A stretch of 64,000 bases of DNA from Terrisporobacter mayombei (GCF_020748465.1 NZ_JAHZMP010000001.1:620001-684000); one strand, 5' to 3'; numbered from the stretch's first letter, positions 1 through 9,045 are shown. The notes: generated from the letters alone by a model not told the origin. Numbers and translations are program-made.

Positions 1-3000
1 AAGCCATTTTTGGTGGAAGTCCTTTAAATATTAAGTAGTTCATTATATCATCACGCGTGGATATAACTTCTTTAAATTCAACTGTTCCTTCAACAACTAA
101 GTCTTGCGCATTGTTTAACCAAACATCAGTCCCATGAGATAATCCTGATATACGTACAAGTTCTGCAAATGTTGTTGGCTTTGTATCAAGAAGCATTTGT
201 CTAACGAACTTTGTCCCAAATTCAGGTATTGCAAGACATCCTATTGGACAATTAATTTCCTCTGGAGTTACACCTAAGGCGTCTGTAGATGTGAATAAAG
301 ACATTGTTTCTTTATCATCTAGAGGTATTTCTGTAGCAATCTTACCTGTAATATCTTCTATCATTCTGATTATGGTTGGAACGTCGTGTCCTAGTATATC
401 AAGTTTTAGTATCCTACCACTTATCGAGTGATAGTCAAAGTGCGTAGTTATAACTCCACAACTTGTATCATTGGCTGGATATTGTATAGGAGTTATATCG
501 TAAACATCTTTGTAATCTGGTATAACCATAACCCCACCAGGATGTTGTCCCGACGTTCTTTTTACTCCTGTGCATCCATTTGCAAGTCTTAGTACTTCCG
601 CTGATGTAGAATTTAAATCATTTTCTTCCACAAACTTTTTGGCATAACCAAAGGCTGTTTTTTCTGCAACTGTTCCTATAGTTCCTGCTCTATATACATG
701 ACCTTCTCCGAAAAGTTCTTCCGTATATTTATGAATTACTGGCTGATAGCTTCCTGAGAAGTTAAGGTCAATGTCCGGCTCCTTATCTCCTTCAAATCCT
801 AGGAAAACCTCAAAAGGTATATCATGACCGTCTTTTTTTAATGGTTTTCCACATTCAGGACAGTCTTTTGCAGGTAAATCTACTCCAGAACCCCATTCAC
901 CTATTTCATAGAAATAAGAGTACTTACACTCTGAATTTTCGCAAATATAATGAGCTGGTAGTGGATTGACCTCTGTTATATCACTCATGGTAGCCGCTAG
1001 TGAGGAACCAACAGATCCTCTCGAACCAACTAGATATCCATCTGCAAGAGATTTTGTAACTAGTTTTTGGGCTATTATATACATCACTGCATAGCCATTG
1101 CTTATAATTGAGTTTAACTCTCTATCCAATCTCTTTCTAACAACCTCTGGAAGAGGAGAACCATAAATTCTTTCTGCCTTAGCATTACACATATCTCTAA
1201 GCTCTTTATCTGAACCTTCTATTACTGGAGGAAAGGTTGCATTAGGTATTGGGAGGATATCTTCTATCATATCAGCCACCTTATTTGTATTTTCTACTAC
1301 AACTTCATATGCTAAATCTTCTCCTAAATACTTAAATTCATCTAGCATTTCGTCTGTAGTTCTAAAATGAAGATAAGTCTCTTCTTCATCTACTTTAAAA
1401 CCTTGTGAGTATTTAAGCACTTTTCTGTATATAGCTTCATGTTTGTCTATAAAATGTACATCTCCTGTAGCTACAGGAATTTTTCCAAATTTCTTTGCAG
1501 CTTCAATCATTCTTCTATTTAAATCTCTTAATTCTTCCTCGTCTTCAACTTCACCTTTATCAATCATAAATCTATTATTATCAATTGGCATAACTTCAAT
1601 ATAATCATAAAGAGATATTATTCGCTCTAAATCTTCATCACTTTTGTTTTGCTTTATAGCCTGAAAAACTTCCCCAGCTTCACAAGCTGAGCCAACTATT
1701 ATTCCTTCTTTATATTCTTCTAAAATACTTTTTAGAATTCTAGGAGCTCTATAAAAATGATTTACATGAGCATCAGATACTATCTTATATAAATTTTTTA
1801 TGCCAACTTCATTTTTAGCAATTAATGCTACATGATTTGTTCTTAATTTAGTATAATCTATGTCTCCTAAAATTGTATTTATATCGCTTAATTTTTCTGC
1901 ACCCCTCTTTTTTATCATTTCTAAAAATTTAATAAATATATGGGCAGTAGCTTCCGCATCATCTACGGCTCTATGGTGATTAAGCAGTGGAATTCCTAGT
2001 TCCTTAGCTATAAGATTTAATCTAAATCTTTTCATATGAGGAAGTAAAGTTCTCGCTAATGTTAAGGTGTCTACTGAAGTATTTTTAAATTCAATATTTT
2101 GTTCTCTACATTTTTGTTGCATAAATCCCATATCAAAGTCTGCATTATGAGCAACTAATACACTATCGCCTATAAATTCAATAAACTTTGGTAATATTTC
2201 TTCAATAGCAGGTTTATCTTTTATTAAATCATTTGTAATTCCAGTAAGTTCTTGAACTTTGTAAGAAATATCCTTTTCAGGATTTACCAATTGACTAAAT
2301 CTATCAACAATCTTAAAGTTTTCTACTTTTACTGCACCTATTTCAGTAATTTTATCATTTTTATTTGAAAAACCTGTAGTTTCCAAGTCAAATACTATGA
2401 ATGTCTGAGATAAATGTTCATCGTTAGCTTTTTGTATTACAGGTAGATCATCTTCTACTAAATAACCTTCAACTCCATAAAGTATTTTTATATTGTTAGC
2501 TTTTCCTGCATCCATCGCCTCTGGGAAAGCTTGAACAACACCATGATCTGTTATAGCGATTGCCTTATGCCCCCAATCAGCTGCTTGTTTAACTAATTTT
2601 TTTGTAGGACATAAAGCATCCATTGAAGACATTTGAGTATGAGCATGCAATTCAACTCTTTTGCCTTTTTCACAAGTATCTTTTCTCTTAGGTTTTTCTT
2701 CTTGTCTAATACCGCTTATAGTCATGGTGATTTCTCTTTGATAAGTATCGTATAATACATCACCTTTAATTTTTACATAAGACCCTTCTTTTACACTATC
2801 TAATACCTTGTCCTTATTTAAGTCATTTAAAAACAGTTTACAGTTAATAGAGCTTGTATTGTCTGTAATAGACATAATTGAAAGTATTTTACCATTTCTT
2901 AATTCTTTGTTTTCTATATTAAATATTTCTCCTACAATTGCTACTGTCTTAGATTTTTGATTAAGGTCTTTTATTTGATGTACTAAACTATTAACATCCT

Positions 3001-3649
3001 CTCCATAAATTAAATGTTCATCATGCTCATCATTGATAACATAACCTTGTTCTTCATTATCTTCATCTACTACTTCAAATTCCATTTCCTTAATTAAGTC
3101 TTCAATTTCTTTATCTGTTCTTTCTATTAATTTTTTTCTATCTGTCTTTTCACTAACTGCTTTTTCAACTTTAACTTGATAATCAATTCCCAATTCTTCT
3201 AACAATACATTTCTTATAACATCCTCTATATTGTTCTTTTTTAGTTTTTCATAAAAAATATCTTTAGGAATTTTTATTTTTAGCATATTATCTAAACACA
3301 TATACTCTACTTGTTTCTTCCATCCTTCAATAGCTGGACAGATTTTTTTTAATATATATAAAATATTATGCCAATAGACTTTTACTATATCTTTTTCTGA
3401 TTTTCTACCAAAACCATTAAACTTAATTTTAAGTCTAATATTTTTAAAGTATTTCAATTTACCTAGTAACTCTTCTCTAAGTTCATCTAAAATCTCATGA
3501 GATATCATATCCTTTGACATTAAATACATATAAAAAATTTTCTCTTCTTTAAAGTACACAACCTTAGATACTTGCACTTCTTTTAGTTGCTTTTCCAACC
3601 TACTATTTTTAATTTCTAGCTTTTCTAAATAGTCTTTAATATTATCCAT
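1..3649 (-). CDS. polC: DNA polymerase III PolC-type, alpha subunit (3-prime end outside window)
   Basis: Replicative polymerase of Firmicutes. About 1216 codons are present and the remaining C-terminus (PolC is usually near 1430 residues) lies beyond base 1. Translating the minus strand gives, in order: an N-terminal region, an OB-fold segment, the first PHP half (RVELHAHTQMSSMDA near 2650), an inserted DEDD proofreading exonuclease (FDLETTGF near 2390; HHRAVDDAEATAH near 1970), the second PHP half (ATGDVHF near 1480), and the polymerase palm with EPDIDLNFSG near 765. A C-x2-C zinc pair (CPECG, 850-860) precedes the palm. The start ATG at 3649 follows an AGGAAAGGAAG ribosome site. The frame is open throughout. 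Identification is certain; only completeness is unknown. Confidence 0.97.
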   Translation of the reverse strand, partial: MDNIKDYLEKLEIKNSRLEKQLKEVQVSKVVYFKEEKIFYMYLMSKDMISHEILDELREELLGKLKYFKNIRLKIKFNGFGRKSEKDIVKVYWHNILYILKKICPAIEGWKKQVEYMCLDNMLKIKIPKDIFYEKLKKNNIEDVIRNVLLEELGIDYQVKVEKAVSEKTDRKKLIERTDKEIEDLIKEMEFEVVDEDNEEQGYVINDEHDEHLIYGEDVNSLVHQIKDLNQKSKTVAIVGEIFNIENKELRNGKILSIMSITDNTSSINCKLFLNDLNKDKVLDSVKEGSYVKIKGDVLYDTYQREITMTISGIRQEEKPKRKDTCEKGKRVELHAHTQMSSMDALCPTKKLVKQAADWGHKAIAITDHGVVQAFPEAMDAGKANNIKILYGVEGYLVEDDLPVIQKANDEHLSQTFIVFDLETTGFSNKNDKITEIGAVKVENFKIVDRFSQLVNPEKDISYKVQELTGITNDLIKDKPAIEEILPKFIEFIGDSVLVAHNADFDMGFMQQKCREQNIEFKNTSVDTLTLARTLLPHMKRFRLNLIAKELGIPLLNHHRAVDDAEATAHIFIKFLEMIKKRGAEKLSDINTILGDIDYTKLRTNHVALIAKNEVGIKNLYKIVSDAHVNHFYRAPRILKSILEEYKEGIIVGSACEAGEVFQAIKQNKSDEDLERIISLYDYIEVMPIDNNRFMIDKGEVEDEEELRDLNRRMIEAAKKFGKIPVATGDVHFIDKHEAIYRKVLKYSQGFKVDEEETYLHFRTTDEMLDEFKYLGEDLAYEVVVENTNKVADMIEDILPIPNATFPPVIEGSDKELRDMCNAKAERIYGSPLPEVVRKRLDRELNSIISNGYAVMYIIAQKLVTKSLADGYLVGSRGSVGSSLAATMSDITEVNPLPAHYICENSECKYSYFYEIGEWGSGVDLPAKDCPECGKPLKKDGHDIPFEVFLGFEGDKEPDIDLNFSGSYQPVIHKYTEELFGEGHVYRAGTIGTVAEKTAFGYAKKFVEENDLNSTSAEVLRLANGCTGVKRTSGQHPGGVMVIPDYKDVYDITPIQYPANDTSCGVITTHFDYHSISGRILKLDILGHDVPTIIRMIEDITGKIATEIPLDDKETMSLFTSTDALGVTPEEINCPIGCLAIPEFGTKFVRQMLLDTKPTTFAELVRISGLSHGTDVWLNNAQDLVVEGTVEFKEVISTRDDIMNYLIFKGLPPKMA

Positions 3650-3814
3650 GAGATTATCACTTCCTTTCCTAGATAAATTATTATATCACATCTGAAAATA
3701 AATTTATTACCATGTTTTATAAAATAAAATTTATTTTTTTGGGATTAGCTTCAAATTACCACTTAGTTAATATTATATAATATGACCACAATTCAAACTA
3801 AGGCGGTGTTTAAT

Positions 3815-4495
3815 ATGGCATGCGATAATATTTTTGACATAAATTATATGTCCACATATTATGATAACCTAGGAGGAAAAAAGTTATTTAAAAGCTGCGT
3901 AAAAGAATTTAATTCAAAAATAGATAAAAATGTACATCTTTATTATTCTAATAAAAGAGATACACCCATATGTGCGCTGCCAAAACTAAGAATGTTGTTA
4001 GTAACTAGAATTGGCTTTCTATCCTTTTGTTATAATTTTTACTTTTATGTTAATACTTTCAATTATTATAATATAAATATATCTGAAGAAAATTTAAAAA
4101 TAATAGCAAAATGTGTCTGCTCTCATGAGGTAGGCCATATACTAGACGATAGTATTTCAAACAATAAATGGGAGCATTCCAAAATACTTACTGATATTAT
4201 AGAAAAAATGATATATTACAATATTGATATTTCCAGGGAGGATTATTATAAGAACAATTTACCTAGAGATTTGGAGGAAAGTGTAGTAATTTTTAAGAAA
4301 AATTTAATAGAAAGAGAGTCTATTGCCTGGGAAATTGCAAAAAACATTATAGATTTCAAAAATGAAAAAGAAAAATTTCTATTTTCAAAAATTAGGGAGT
4401 ACGCTCTTGCAACATATAATTATGGAGATCTTAAAACCATTGTAAAGGAAAATAACCTAGAAGTTTTCTTTAAGTATAAAAGATATTTTATTTAA
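3815..4495 (+). CDS. putative HExxH zinc metallopeptidase-like protein, unknown family
   Basis: I do not recognise the family. The 226-residue product carries SHEVGHILD, a zincin HExxH motif followed by a conserved-looking aspartate, preceded by a hydrophobic helix (NLKIIAKCVC). About 60 residues later ERESIAWEIAK could give the third metal ligand, as in gluzincin/ImmA-like folds. No signal peptide or membrane segment is evident, so it is probably cytoplasmic. An upstream in-frame ATG at 3782 exists, but AGGCGGTG at 3801-3808 sits 6 bases before the ATG at 3815, so I use the latter. It is transcribed alone, divergently from polC, and ends in a strong hairpin. Protease activity is inferred from the motif only. 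Confidence 0.7.
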   Translation: MACDNIFDINYMSTYYDNLGGKKLFKSCVKEFNSKIDKNVHLYYSNKRDTPICALPKLRMLLVTRIGFLSFCYNFYFYVNTFNYYNINISEENLKIIAKCVCSHEVGHILDDSISNNKWEHSKILTDIIEKMIYYNIDISREDYYKNNLPRDLEESVVIFKKNLIERESIAWEIAKNIIDFKNEKEKFLFSKIREYALATYNYGDLKTIVKENNLEVFFKYKRYFI

Positions 4496-4496
4496 T

Positions 4497-4545
4497 AATA
4501 TAAAAGCTTTCTTGAAATAAGAAAGCTTTTATATTATTTTTTAAC
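4497..4545 (+). terminator. intrinsic terminator of the zincin gene
   Basis: A 17-bp perfect stem (4497-4513 with 4519-4535, loop GAAAT) is followed by a T-rich tract on the plus strand. It begins two bases after the stop codon of the upstream gene. Confidence 0.9.
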
Positions 4546-4697
4546 TTATCTGAAGCATTTTCCTTGAAATATATACTTTTTAATATAATTTAGCTCAAAA
4601 TAATTAAAATAATTACATTTTTTTTCATACTTATATTTATTTTTGTGAATATTTGGTATTATAATATTATAAATATTATTTTAGGAGGTATCTATGT

Positions 4698-5432
4698 ATG
4701 GATGATAATATTAAAAGATTAAAAGAACTTATAGATAGTCATAATAATATTGTATTTTTTGGTGGGGCAGGTGTGTCTACAGAATCTAAAATTCCAGATT
4801 TTAGAAGTTCCTCTGGTTTATTTAACGAAAAATCAAATAGAAATTTTACTCCTGAGCAATTAATATCTCATACCTTTTTTATGAGATATCCAGAAGAGTT
4901 TTTTAAATTTTATAAAGATAAATTAATTTATGAAGATGCTAAACCAAATAATGCTCACATAGCTCTAGCCAAATTAGAAGATATAGGGAAATTAAATGCT
5001 ATAATCACTCAAAATATTGATGGTCTACATCAAACGGCTGGTAGTAGAAATGTCTTAGAGCTTCATGGATCTATACATAGAAATTATTGCACTAAATGTG
5101 GAAAGTCCTATACATTGCAAGAAATGTTAAATTTAGATGGAAATATCCCTTACTGTGATGCATGCGGTAGTATAGTTAAACCTGATGTAGTTTTATATGA
5201 AGAACCCTTAGATAATTCCGTTGTAAACGAAACTGTTAATGCTTTAAGTAATGCAGATTTATTAATTATTGGAGGAACTTCATTGGTAGTTTATCCTGCT
5301 GCTGGTTTTATTGACTATTTTAATGGTGATAGTATAGTTCTTATAAACAAAAGTAGCACAGGCTATGATACAAAGGCTTCTGTAGTCATTAATGACTCTA
5401 TTGGAGAAGTACTTTCACAAACAGTATTATAA
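4698..5432 (+). CDS. cobB: Sir2-family NAD-dependent protein deacetylase
   Basis: Sirtuin that removes acyl groups from protein lysines using NAD+. Seen motifs: GGAGVSTESKIPDFRS (NAD-binding GAGxS and DFR, residues 22-38), TQNIDGLH (about 103-110), the ELHGS catalytic histidine (about 122), two zinc CxxC pairs (CTKCG and CDACG), KPDVVLYEE, and GGTSLVVYPA near the C-terminus. At 244 residues it has normal bacterial length. AGGAGG at 4683-4688 fixes the ATG at 4698; an ATG at 4694 meets a stop at once. The gene is monocistronic, with terminators on both sides. The symbol cobB follows common practice; which substrates it uses cannot be read from sequence. Confidence 0.95.
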   Translation: MDDNIKRLKELIDSHNNIVFFGGAGVSTESKIPDFRSSSGLFNEKSNRNFTPEQLISHTFFMRYPEEFFKFYKDKLIYEDAKPNNAHIALAKLEDIGKLNAIITQNIDGLHQTAGSRNVLELHGSIHRNYCTKCGKSYTLQEMLNLDGNIPYCDACGSIVKPDVVLYEEPLDNSVVNETVNALSNADLLIIGGTSLVVYPAAGFIDYFNGDSIVLINKSSTGYDTKASVVINDSIGEVLSQTVL

Positions 5433-5462
5433 AAATTAAAATATAAAATTATATAATATATT

Positions 5463-5505
5463 AAAATAAGGTAAGATACAATCTTACCTTATTCTTTTTC
5501 TTTTT
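5463..5505 (+). terminator. intrinsic terminator after the sirtuin gene
   Basis: A 13-bp perfect stem, 5465-5477 with 5481-5493 (loop ACA), followed by CTTTTTCTTTTTTC. It overlaps the last codons of the converging small gene on the minus strand, for which it may also serve as terminator. Confidence 0.85.
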
Positions 5506-5632
5506 TCTTTTCATATACATCCTTATATATTAAAACAGCTTCATAATATGCTTCTTCTTCGCTTATCCCTTTTTCTTGTGCTATTTTCTCAGCTGAGTCT
5601 TTTATAATCGATGCAGCTTCAAGTATGTTCAT
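5489..5632 (-). CDS. small hypothetical protein (47 aa)
   Basis: A 47-codon ORF, starting MNILEAASIIKDSAEKIAQE and ending in a lysine/glutamate-rich tail (YEKKKEKE). GGGAAGGTG lies 6 bases before the ATG, a convincing ribosome site, and no other gene occupies this strand. The composition predicts an amphipathic, mostly helical soluble protein with no signal or membrane segment. The stop codon lies inside the shared hairpin. I do not recognise a family. It is too short to be sure, but start signal, isolation and terminator all support a real gene. Confidence 0.6.
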   Translation of the reverse strand: MNILEAASIIKDSAEKIAQEKGISEEEAYYEAVLIYKDVYEKKKEKE

Positions 5633-5735
5633 AGAAACACCTTCCCATTAATTATCCTACTACTTCTTAACATATATTATTCCCCCAAAAAACTATAAAA
5701 TTACCTTAATTTATTAAAAATTACATTTATTTATA

Positions 5736-5780
5736 AAAAAAATAAGCTCTTTGACATAAAACGTCAATAGAACTTATTTT
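5736..5780 (-). terminator. imperfect terminator hairpin after ytfJ
   Basis: AAATAAGCTCTTTGAC pairs imperfectly with GTCAATAGAACTTATTT, flanked by A/T runs that give a U-tail on either strand. It lies 8-50 bases past the ytfJ stop. Confidence 0.65.
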
Positions 5781-5787
5781 TTATTAT

Positions 5788-6225
5788 TTATTCTTCTTTA
5801 TGTATTTTCACATTATTGTCCATATCTTCTTGAAACTTTACATTACTATCGTGTTTTAAAATTCTTTGAACTTTGTCTATTATTCTTGGCGTTACCGTTA
5901 AAATATTATCTACTAAATTAACATTGTCCTCCAAAGAAATTAAACGTGTTTCTCCATTTTCAACAACAACAAAAGCTACAGGTGATATGGTAATTGCTCC
6001 ACCACTTCCTCCTGCAAAGTTAGTATCGCATTTCGTATCAGTTTTACAATTTTTATTATATTCTCCTCCGCCAATACCAAATCCTACAGTTACTTTTGAT
6101 ATAGGCACAATAACAGATGCCTCTGCTTTTATAGGGTTGCCTACTATGGTATTAGAATCTATGGAATTTTTTATAGTCTCAAGAGTTGTCTCCATAATGC
6201 TTTGTATTGAATTTGTAGCTGTCAT
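5788..6225 (-). CDS. ytfJ: YtfJ/GerW-family sporulation protein
   Basis: YtfJ/GerW proteins are made in sporulating Firmicutes and are linked to spore germination; the biochemical role is unknown. Seen here: an N-terminal helix (SIQSIMETTLETIKNSIDSN), the family's VGFGIGGGEY and GGSGGAITISPVAFVVVENG glycine-rich segments, and a polar C-terminus, about 145 residues in all. A GTG three codons upstream (6234) lies inside the Shine-Dalgarno sequence AAGGAAGG, so the ATG at 6225, 8 bases away, is preferred. It overlaps the end of the DUF2953 gene by 47 bases, so the pair is probably translationally coupled. That gene order is usual for ytfJ. Confidence 0.9.
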   Translation of the reverse strand: MTATNSIQSIMETTLETIKNSIDSNTIVGNPIKAEASVIVPISKVTVGFGIGGGEYNKNCKTDTKCDTNFAGGSGGAITISPVAFVVVENGETRLISLEDNVNLVDNILTVTPRIIDKVQRILKHDSNVKFQEDMDNNVKIHKEE

Positions 6226-6769
6226 TTTTGCCACCTTCCTTAGACTTAAGTTTTATTATTCTTATAAAAATTGGAATAGATCTAAACATGGTATTTAATC
6301 TAAATTTTATATGTGCTTTTACACTTCCTTTAATATTATTTTCATTAAACTTAGGTACTATGTTTAAATATATTTTCTCACATTTACATATATTTGTTAT
6401 GTTTCCATAAATCCCATTAATTAATGCATTAATATATATAGTTACATATGGATTAACATCACTAAAATATATATTTGAGTATAACTCTATTATTTTTACT
6501 TTTTTAATCAAATTTAAAATATTATCCAACTCTTTCTCTAATATTTTTAAATCTTTTAAACTTCCTCTTTTTTTCTTTTTCTTTTTCTTTGGCGGATATA
6601 ATTGAATATTAAATCTTATCAACTTGAATAATAATTTAATTTTTAATTTTATAACTATTTTTTTATTATTAAAATTAATCTCAAATATAAAATGAGAATA
6701 TGATATTAATAATAAACTCAATATAAGAAAAATACATATACATATATATTTCAAATTAAAATATCTCAT
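6179..6769 (-). CDS. DUF2953 domain-containing membrane-anchored protein
   Basis: A 196-residue protein with one N-terminal transmembrane segment (ICICIFLILSLLLISYSHFIF) and a basic, mostly beta-predicted remainder matching the DUF2953 pattern, which is typically found beside ytfJ in sporulating Firmicutes. An unusual run of about nine lysines (PPKKKKKKKRG) follows residue 55. The function is unknown; by neighbourhood it is inferred to act in sporulation. No start has a good ribosome site: a TTG at 6787 and the ATG at 6769 are both possible, and I chose the ATG. The 3-prime end overlaps ytfJ. Confidence 0.75.
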   Translation of the reverse strand: MRYFNLKYICICIFLILSLLLISYSHFIFEINFNNKKIVIKLKIKLLFKLIRFNIQLYPPKKKKKKKRGSLKDLKILEKELDNILNLIKKVKIIELYSNIYFSDVNPYVTIYINALINGIYGNITNICKCEKIYLNIVPKFNENNIKGSVKAHIKFRLNTMFRSIPIFIRIIKLKSKEGGKNDSYKFNTKHYGDNS

Positions 6770-6832
6770 ATTATATATTGTTAGCAAAACTTATGGATAT
6801 ATACTAATTAAAAGGAGATAGGCCCTAGGGGC

Positions 6833-6862
6833 AAAAAAATCATAGGCAATATGCCTATGATT
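6833..6862 (-). terminator. intrinsic terminator after the small membrane protein gene
   Basis: AATCATAGGC (6838-6847) pairs with GCCTATGATT (6853-6862); the minus strand then reads seven U residues. It lies directly after the stop at 6868 and isolates this gene from DUF2953. Confidence 0.9.
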
Positions 6863-6867
6863 TATAT

Positions 6868-7113
6868 TTATCTAGATTTTGATTTATTTTTACTTTTTTT
6901 ACTCGTCATGGCACTTTGTCCAGAATGTGCTATTCTTTGCTTTTGTCTTCTAGCTGTTCCACTATTGTTGTAAATACACATTCCCCAACATGCAACTGCA
7001 ACCATAAATAATATACCTCTTAGTGTATCCCCCATTTTAAACATATGTACTCCAAAGAAAAAACTCGCTATAGCAAATAATATATATATGATCATTGCTA
7101 GTTTACTTTTCAT
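6868..7113 (-). CDS. small two-helix membrane protein, unknown
   Basis: An 81-residue product with two predicted transmembrane helices (LAMIIYILFAIASFFFGVHMF and ILFMVAVACWGMCIY) joined by a short GDTLRG turn, then a very basic soluble tail (KKSKNKSKSR). The hairpin topology with a positive tail predicts both termini in the cytoplasm. A GGGGG ribosome site precedes the ATG by about 7 bases. I do not recognise a characterised family. It lies between scpB and DUF2953 and has its own terminator. Confidence 0.75.
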   Translation of the reverse strand: MKSKLAMIIYILFAIASFFFGVHMFKMGDTLRGILFMVAVACWGMCIYNNSGTARRQKQRIAHSGQSAMTSKKSKNKSKSR

Positions 7114-7185
7114 ACGTTTTCCCCCTTAAATTATTATCATCTTACTAAAATAGTATCACATTTTAAAATAAATAATAATTTTTTA

Positions 7186-7722
7186 TTAAATTTCTTCTTC
7201 ATTTTCAAAACTATCTATTGGTGGCAATTCTTTTAAACTTTCAATTTGTAATAATTTCAAAAATTCCTGTGTTGTCTTATATATAATGGGTTTTCCTATT
7301 TTATTTAATCGTCCTGCTTCTCTTATTAATTCATGTTCTAAAAGTGTTTGTAAAACTTTATCACATTTAACACCTCTAATACTTTCTATTTCCACCTTAG
7401 TAATAGGTTGTTTATATGCAATAATAGTTAAAGTTTCTAGTGTAGCTTGACTTAAAGATTTTCTTTTCTTTGGTTCTAATACCTTTTTTATATAGTCAGC
7501 ATACTCTTTATTTGTACACATTTGATATTTATTTTCTAGTTTTATAATTTGAATTCCTCTATTATTTTGTCTATATTCATCGATCAATGAATTTAACATA
7601 AATTCTATTTCTTTATGTGAAAGTTCTTCATTAATAACACTATTAAGTTCTTTTATGCTTATAGGTTCTCCATAAGCGAACATAATTGATTCAATTATAT
7701 ATTTTATTTCTTCTCTATTCAT
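7186..7722 (-). CDS. scpB: segregation and condensation protein B
   Basis: ScpB dimers are the winged-helix (kite) subunits of the SMC-ScpAB condensin that compacts and segregates the chromosome. The 178-residue protein has two winged-helix units, with the family's ALETLTIIAYKQPITKVEIESIRGV block (near residue 95), shown in part here, and a GRLNKIGKPIIYKTT segment. The longer frame (from 7734) starts upstream, but GGAGTGG sits correctly before the ATG at 7722. It overlaps the scpA stop by 8 bases, so the two are co-translated. The C-terminal ENEEEI acidic tail is usual. Confidence 0.95.
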   Translation of the reverse strand: MNREEIKYIIESIMFAYGEPISIKELNSVINEELSHKEIEFMLNSLIDEYRQNNRGIQIIKLENKYQMCTNKEYADYIKKVLEPKKRKSLSQATLETLTIIAYKQPITKVEIESIRGVKCDKVLQTLLEHELIREAGRLNKIGKPIIYKTTQEFLKLLQIESLKELPPIDSFENEEEI

Positions 7723-8443
7723 TTTCCACTCCACGCTTTATTATAAGAATATCATCAAAAAATTCATTTTGAACTACAACTATTAACTTTTCCTTTATTA
7801 ATTCAAGAATAGCTAAAAATGTAGCTATAGTTTCATCCTTATCATAAGGCCCTACTAATTCGACAAAGCTTACTTTATCTTCTTTTTTCATTAAATCTCT
7901 TAAGTATGACATTTTTTCTTCAGAAGATACTACTCTTTTTTTAACTATCATGTCTAATTCTTCTGTTTTATCAAAACCTTCTATAACTTTTGTTTTTAGT
8001 ATCATAGGAAGAATTGTTCTGATAGCTTCTATAGATATTTCGTCTAAGTCTATTTTATTTTCTACAATTACTTCTTCTTTTGCTCTAAAGAAAGTATCAC
8101 AAGTATAGTGAACATTTTCTTTAATACTTAAAGAAGCTTCTTTAAATCTCTTATACTCTTCTAATTTTTCTACTAATTCTAACCTTGGATCTTCTTCATG
8201 CTCTTCATGATGCTGTTTATATAGTAGATACTTGGACTTTATCTCAACTAATTTAGAAGCCATTATTATAAACTCACTGGCAACTTCCAAATCCATTTCA
8301 TTTAACATATCAATATAAGCTAAATATTGGCTCGTAATTTCTGAAATTGATATATCTTTTATATCTATTTTTTGTTTTGAAATTAAATCACAAAGTAAAT
8401 CTAAAGGTCCATCATAAACATTTAAATGTATATTATACTTCAT
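7715..8443 (-). CDS. scpA: segregation and condensation protein A
   Basis: ScpA is the kleisin that bridges the SMC head domains and binds ScpB. The 242-residue product begins with the family signature YDGPLDLLCDLISKQKIDI, has the middle acidic region that contacts ScpB, and ends in a winged-helix domain (TIATFLAILELIKEKLIVV). An AGAGGT ribosome site precedes the ATG. It is flanked at 12 bases by the M50 protease gene upstream and overlaps scpB downstream, indicating one transcript. Length and motif order are normal. Confidence 0.96.
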   Translation of the reverse strand: MKYNIHLNVYDGPLDLLCDLISKQKIDIKDISISEITSQYLAYIDMLNEMDLEVASEFIIMASKLVEIKSKYLLYKQHHEEHEEDPRLELVEKLEEYKRFKEASLSIKENVHYTCDTFFRAKEEVIVENKIDLDEISIEAIRTILPMILKTKVIEGFDKTEELDMIVKKRVVSSEEKMSYLRDLMKKEDKVSFVELVGPYDKDETIATFLAILELIKEKLIVVVQNEFFDDILIIKRGVENE

Positions 8444-8454
8444 TAAATTACCTC

Positions 8455-9045
8455 TTATACAAATATACTTACTATAGCATAAAATGCCATCATTATTGGC
8501 CCTGTTACATAAGAATAAATGCCCGTAAAAATAGAAATTAATAACACTATATATCCTACATTTTCATATTTGTAAATAAATTCATTATATTTATATGGTA
8601 ATAACGATGATATTACTCCCCAACCATCAAGTGGAGGTATTGGAAGTAAGTTAAAGGCTCCAAAACCAATATTAATCCACATCGCTTGTTCAAATATTAT
8701 TTGTATGGCATACATATCAATGTATTTAACTATTAATGCACAAATAATTGCACCAACTAAATTTCCTAGTGCTCCTGATAAGGATACTATTATATTACCT
8801 ACTCTATAGTTTTTAAAGTTATTCGGATTAACTGGCACTGGTTTAGCCCATCCTATATGAAATAACAATAAAGTTATCAATCCTAAAGGATCAACATGCT
8901 TTGCAGGGTTTAATGTCATTCTGCCATTATATTTAGCAGTATCATCTCCTAATAAATGTGCTGAGTATGCATGACCAAACTCATGAATAGATATGGCTAT
9001 TGCAATACCAACCAACGATACTAACATGTCACTTAAATTAAACAT
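8455..9045 (-). CDS. M50-family site-2-protease-like intramembrane metallopeptidase
   Basis: A 196-residue polytopic protein of the short YwhC-type M50 group. HEFGHAYSAH (residues 21-30) supplies the zinc HExxH motif inside the first membrane helix; NLLPIPPLDG (about 133-142) supplies the third ligand aspartate in the NPxPPLDG-type motif. GRMTLNPAKHVDPLG lies between them. Four to five transmembrane segments are predicted. No PDZ domain is present, unlike RseP. The gene is conserved upstream of scpAB in many Clostridia. The substrate is unknown. Confidence 0.9.
   Translation of the reverse strand: MFNLSDMLVSLVGIAIAISIHEFGHAYSAHLLGDDTAKYNGRMTLNPAKHVDPLGLITLLLFHIGWAKPVPVNPNNFKNYRVGNIIVSLSGALGNLVGAIICALIVKYIDMYAIQIIFEQAMWINIGFGAFNLLPIPPLDGWGVISSLLPYKYNEFIYKYENVGYIVLLISIFTGIYSYVTGPIMMAFYAIVSIFV

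Noticed and set aside
5873..6298. Plus-strand ORF of 141 codons over ytfJ
   Set aside because: It lies antisense to ytfJ and the DUF2953 end, has no ribosome site, and its product shows no family pattern; ytfJ explains the region fully.
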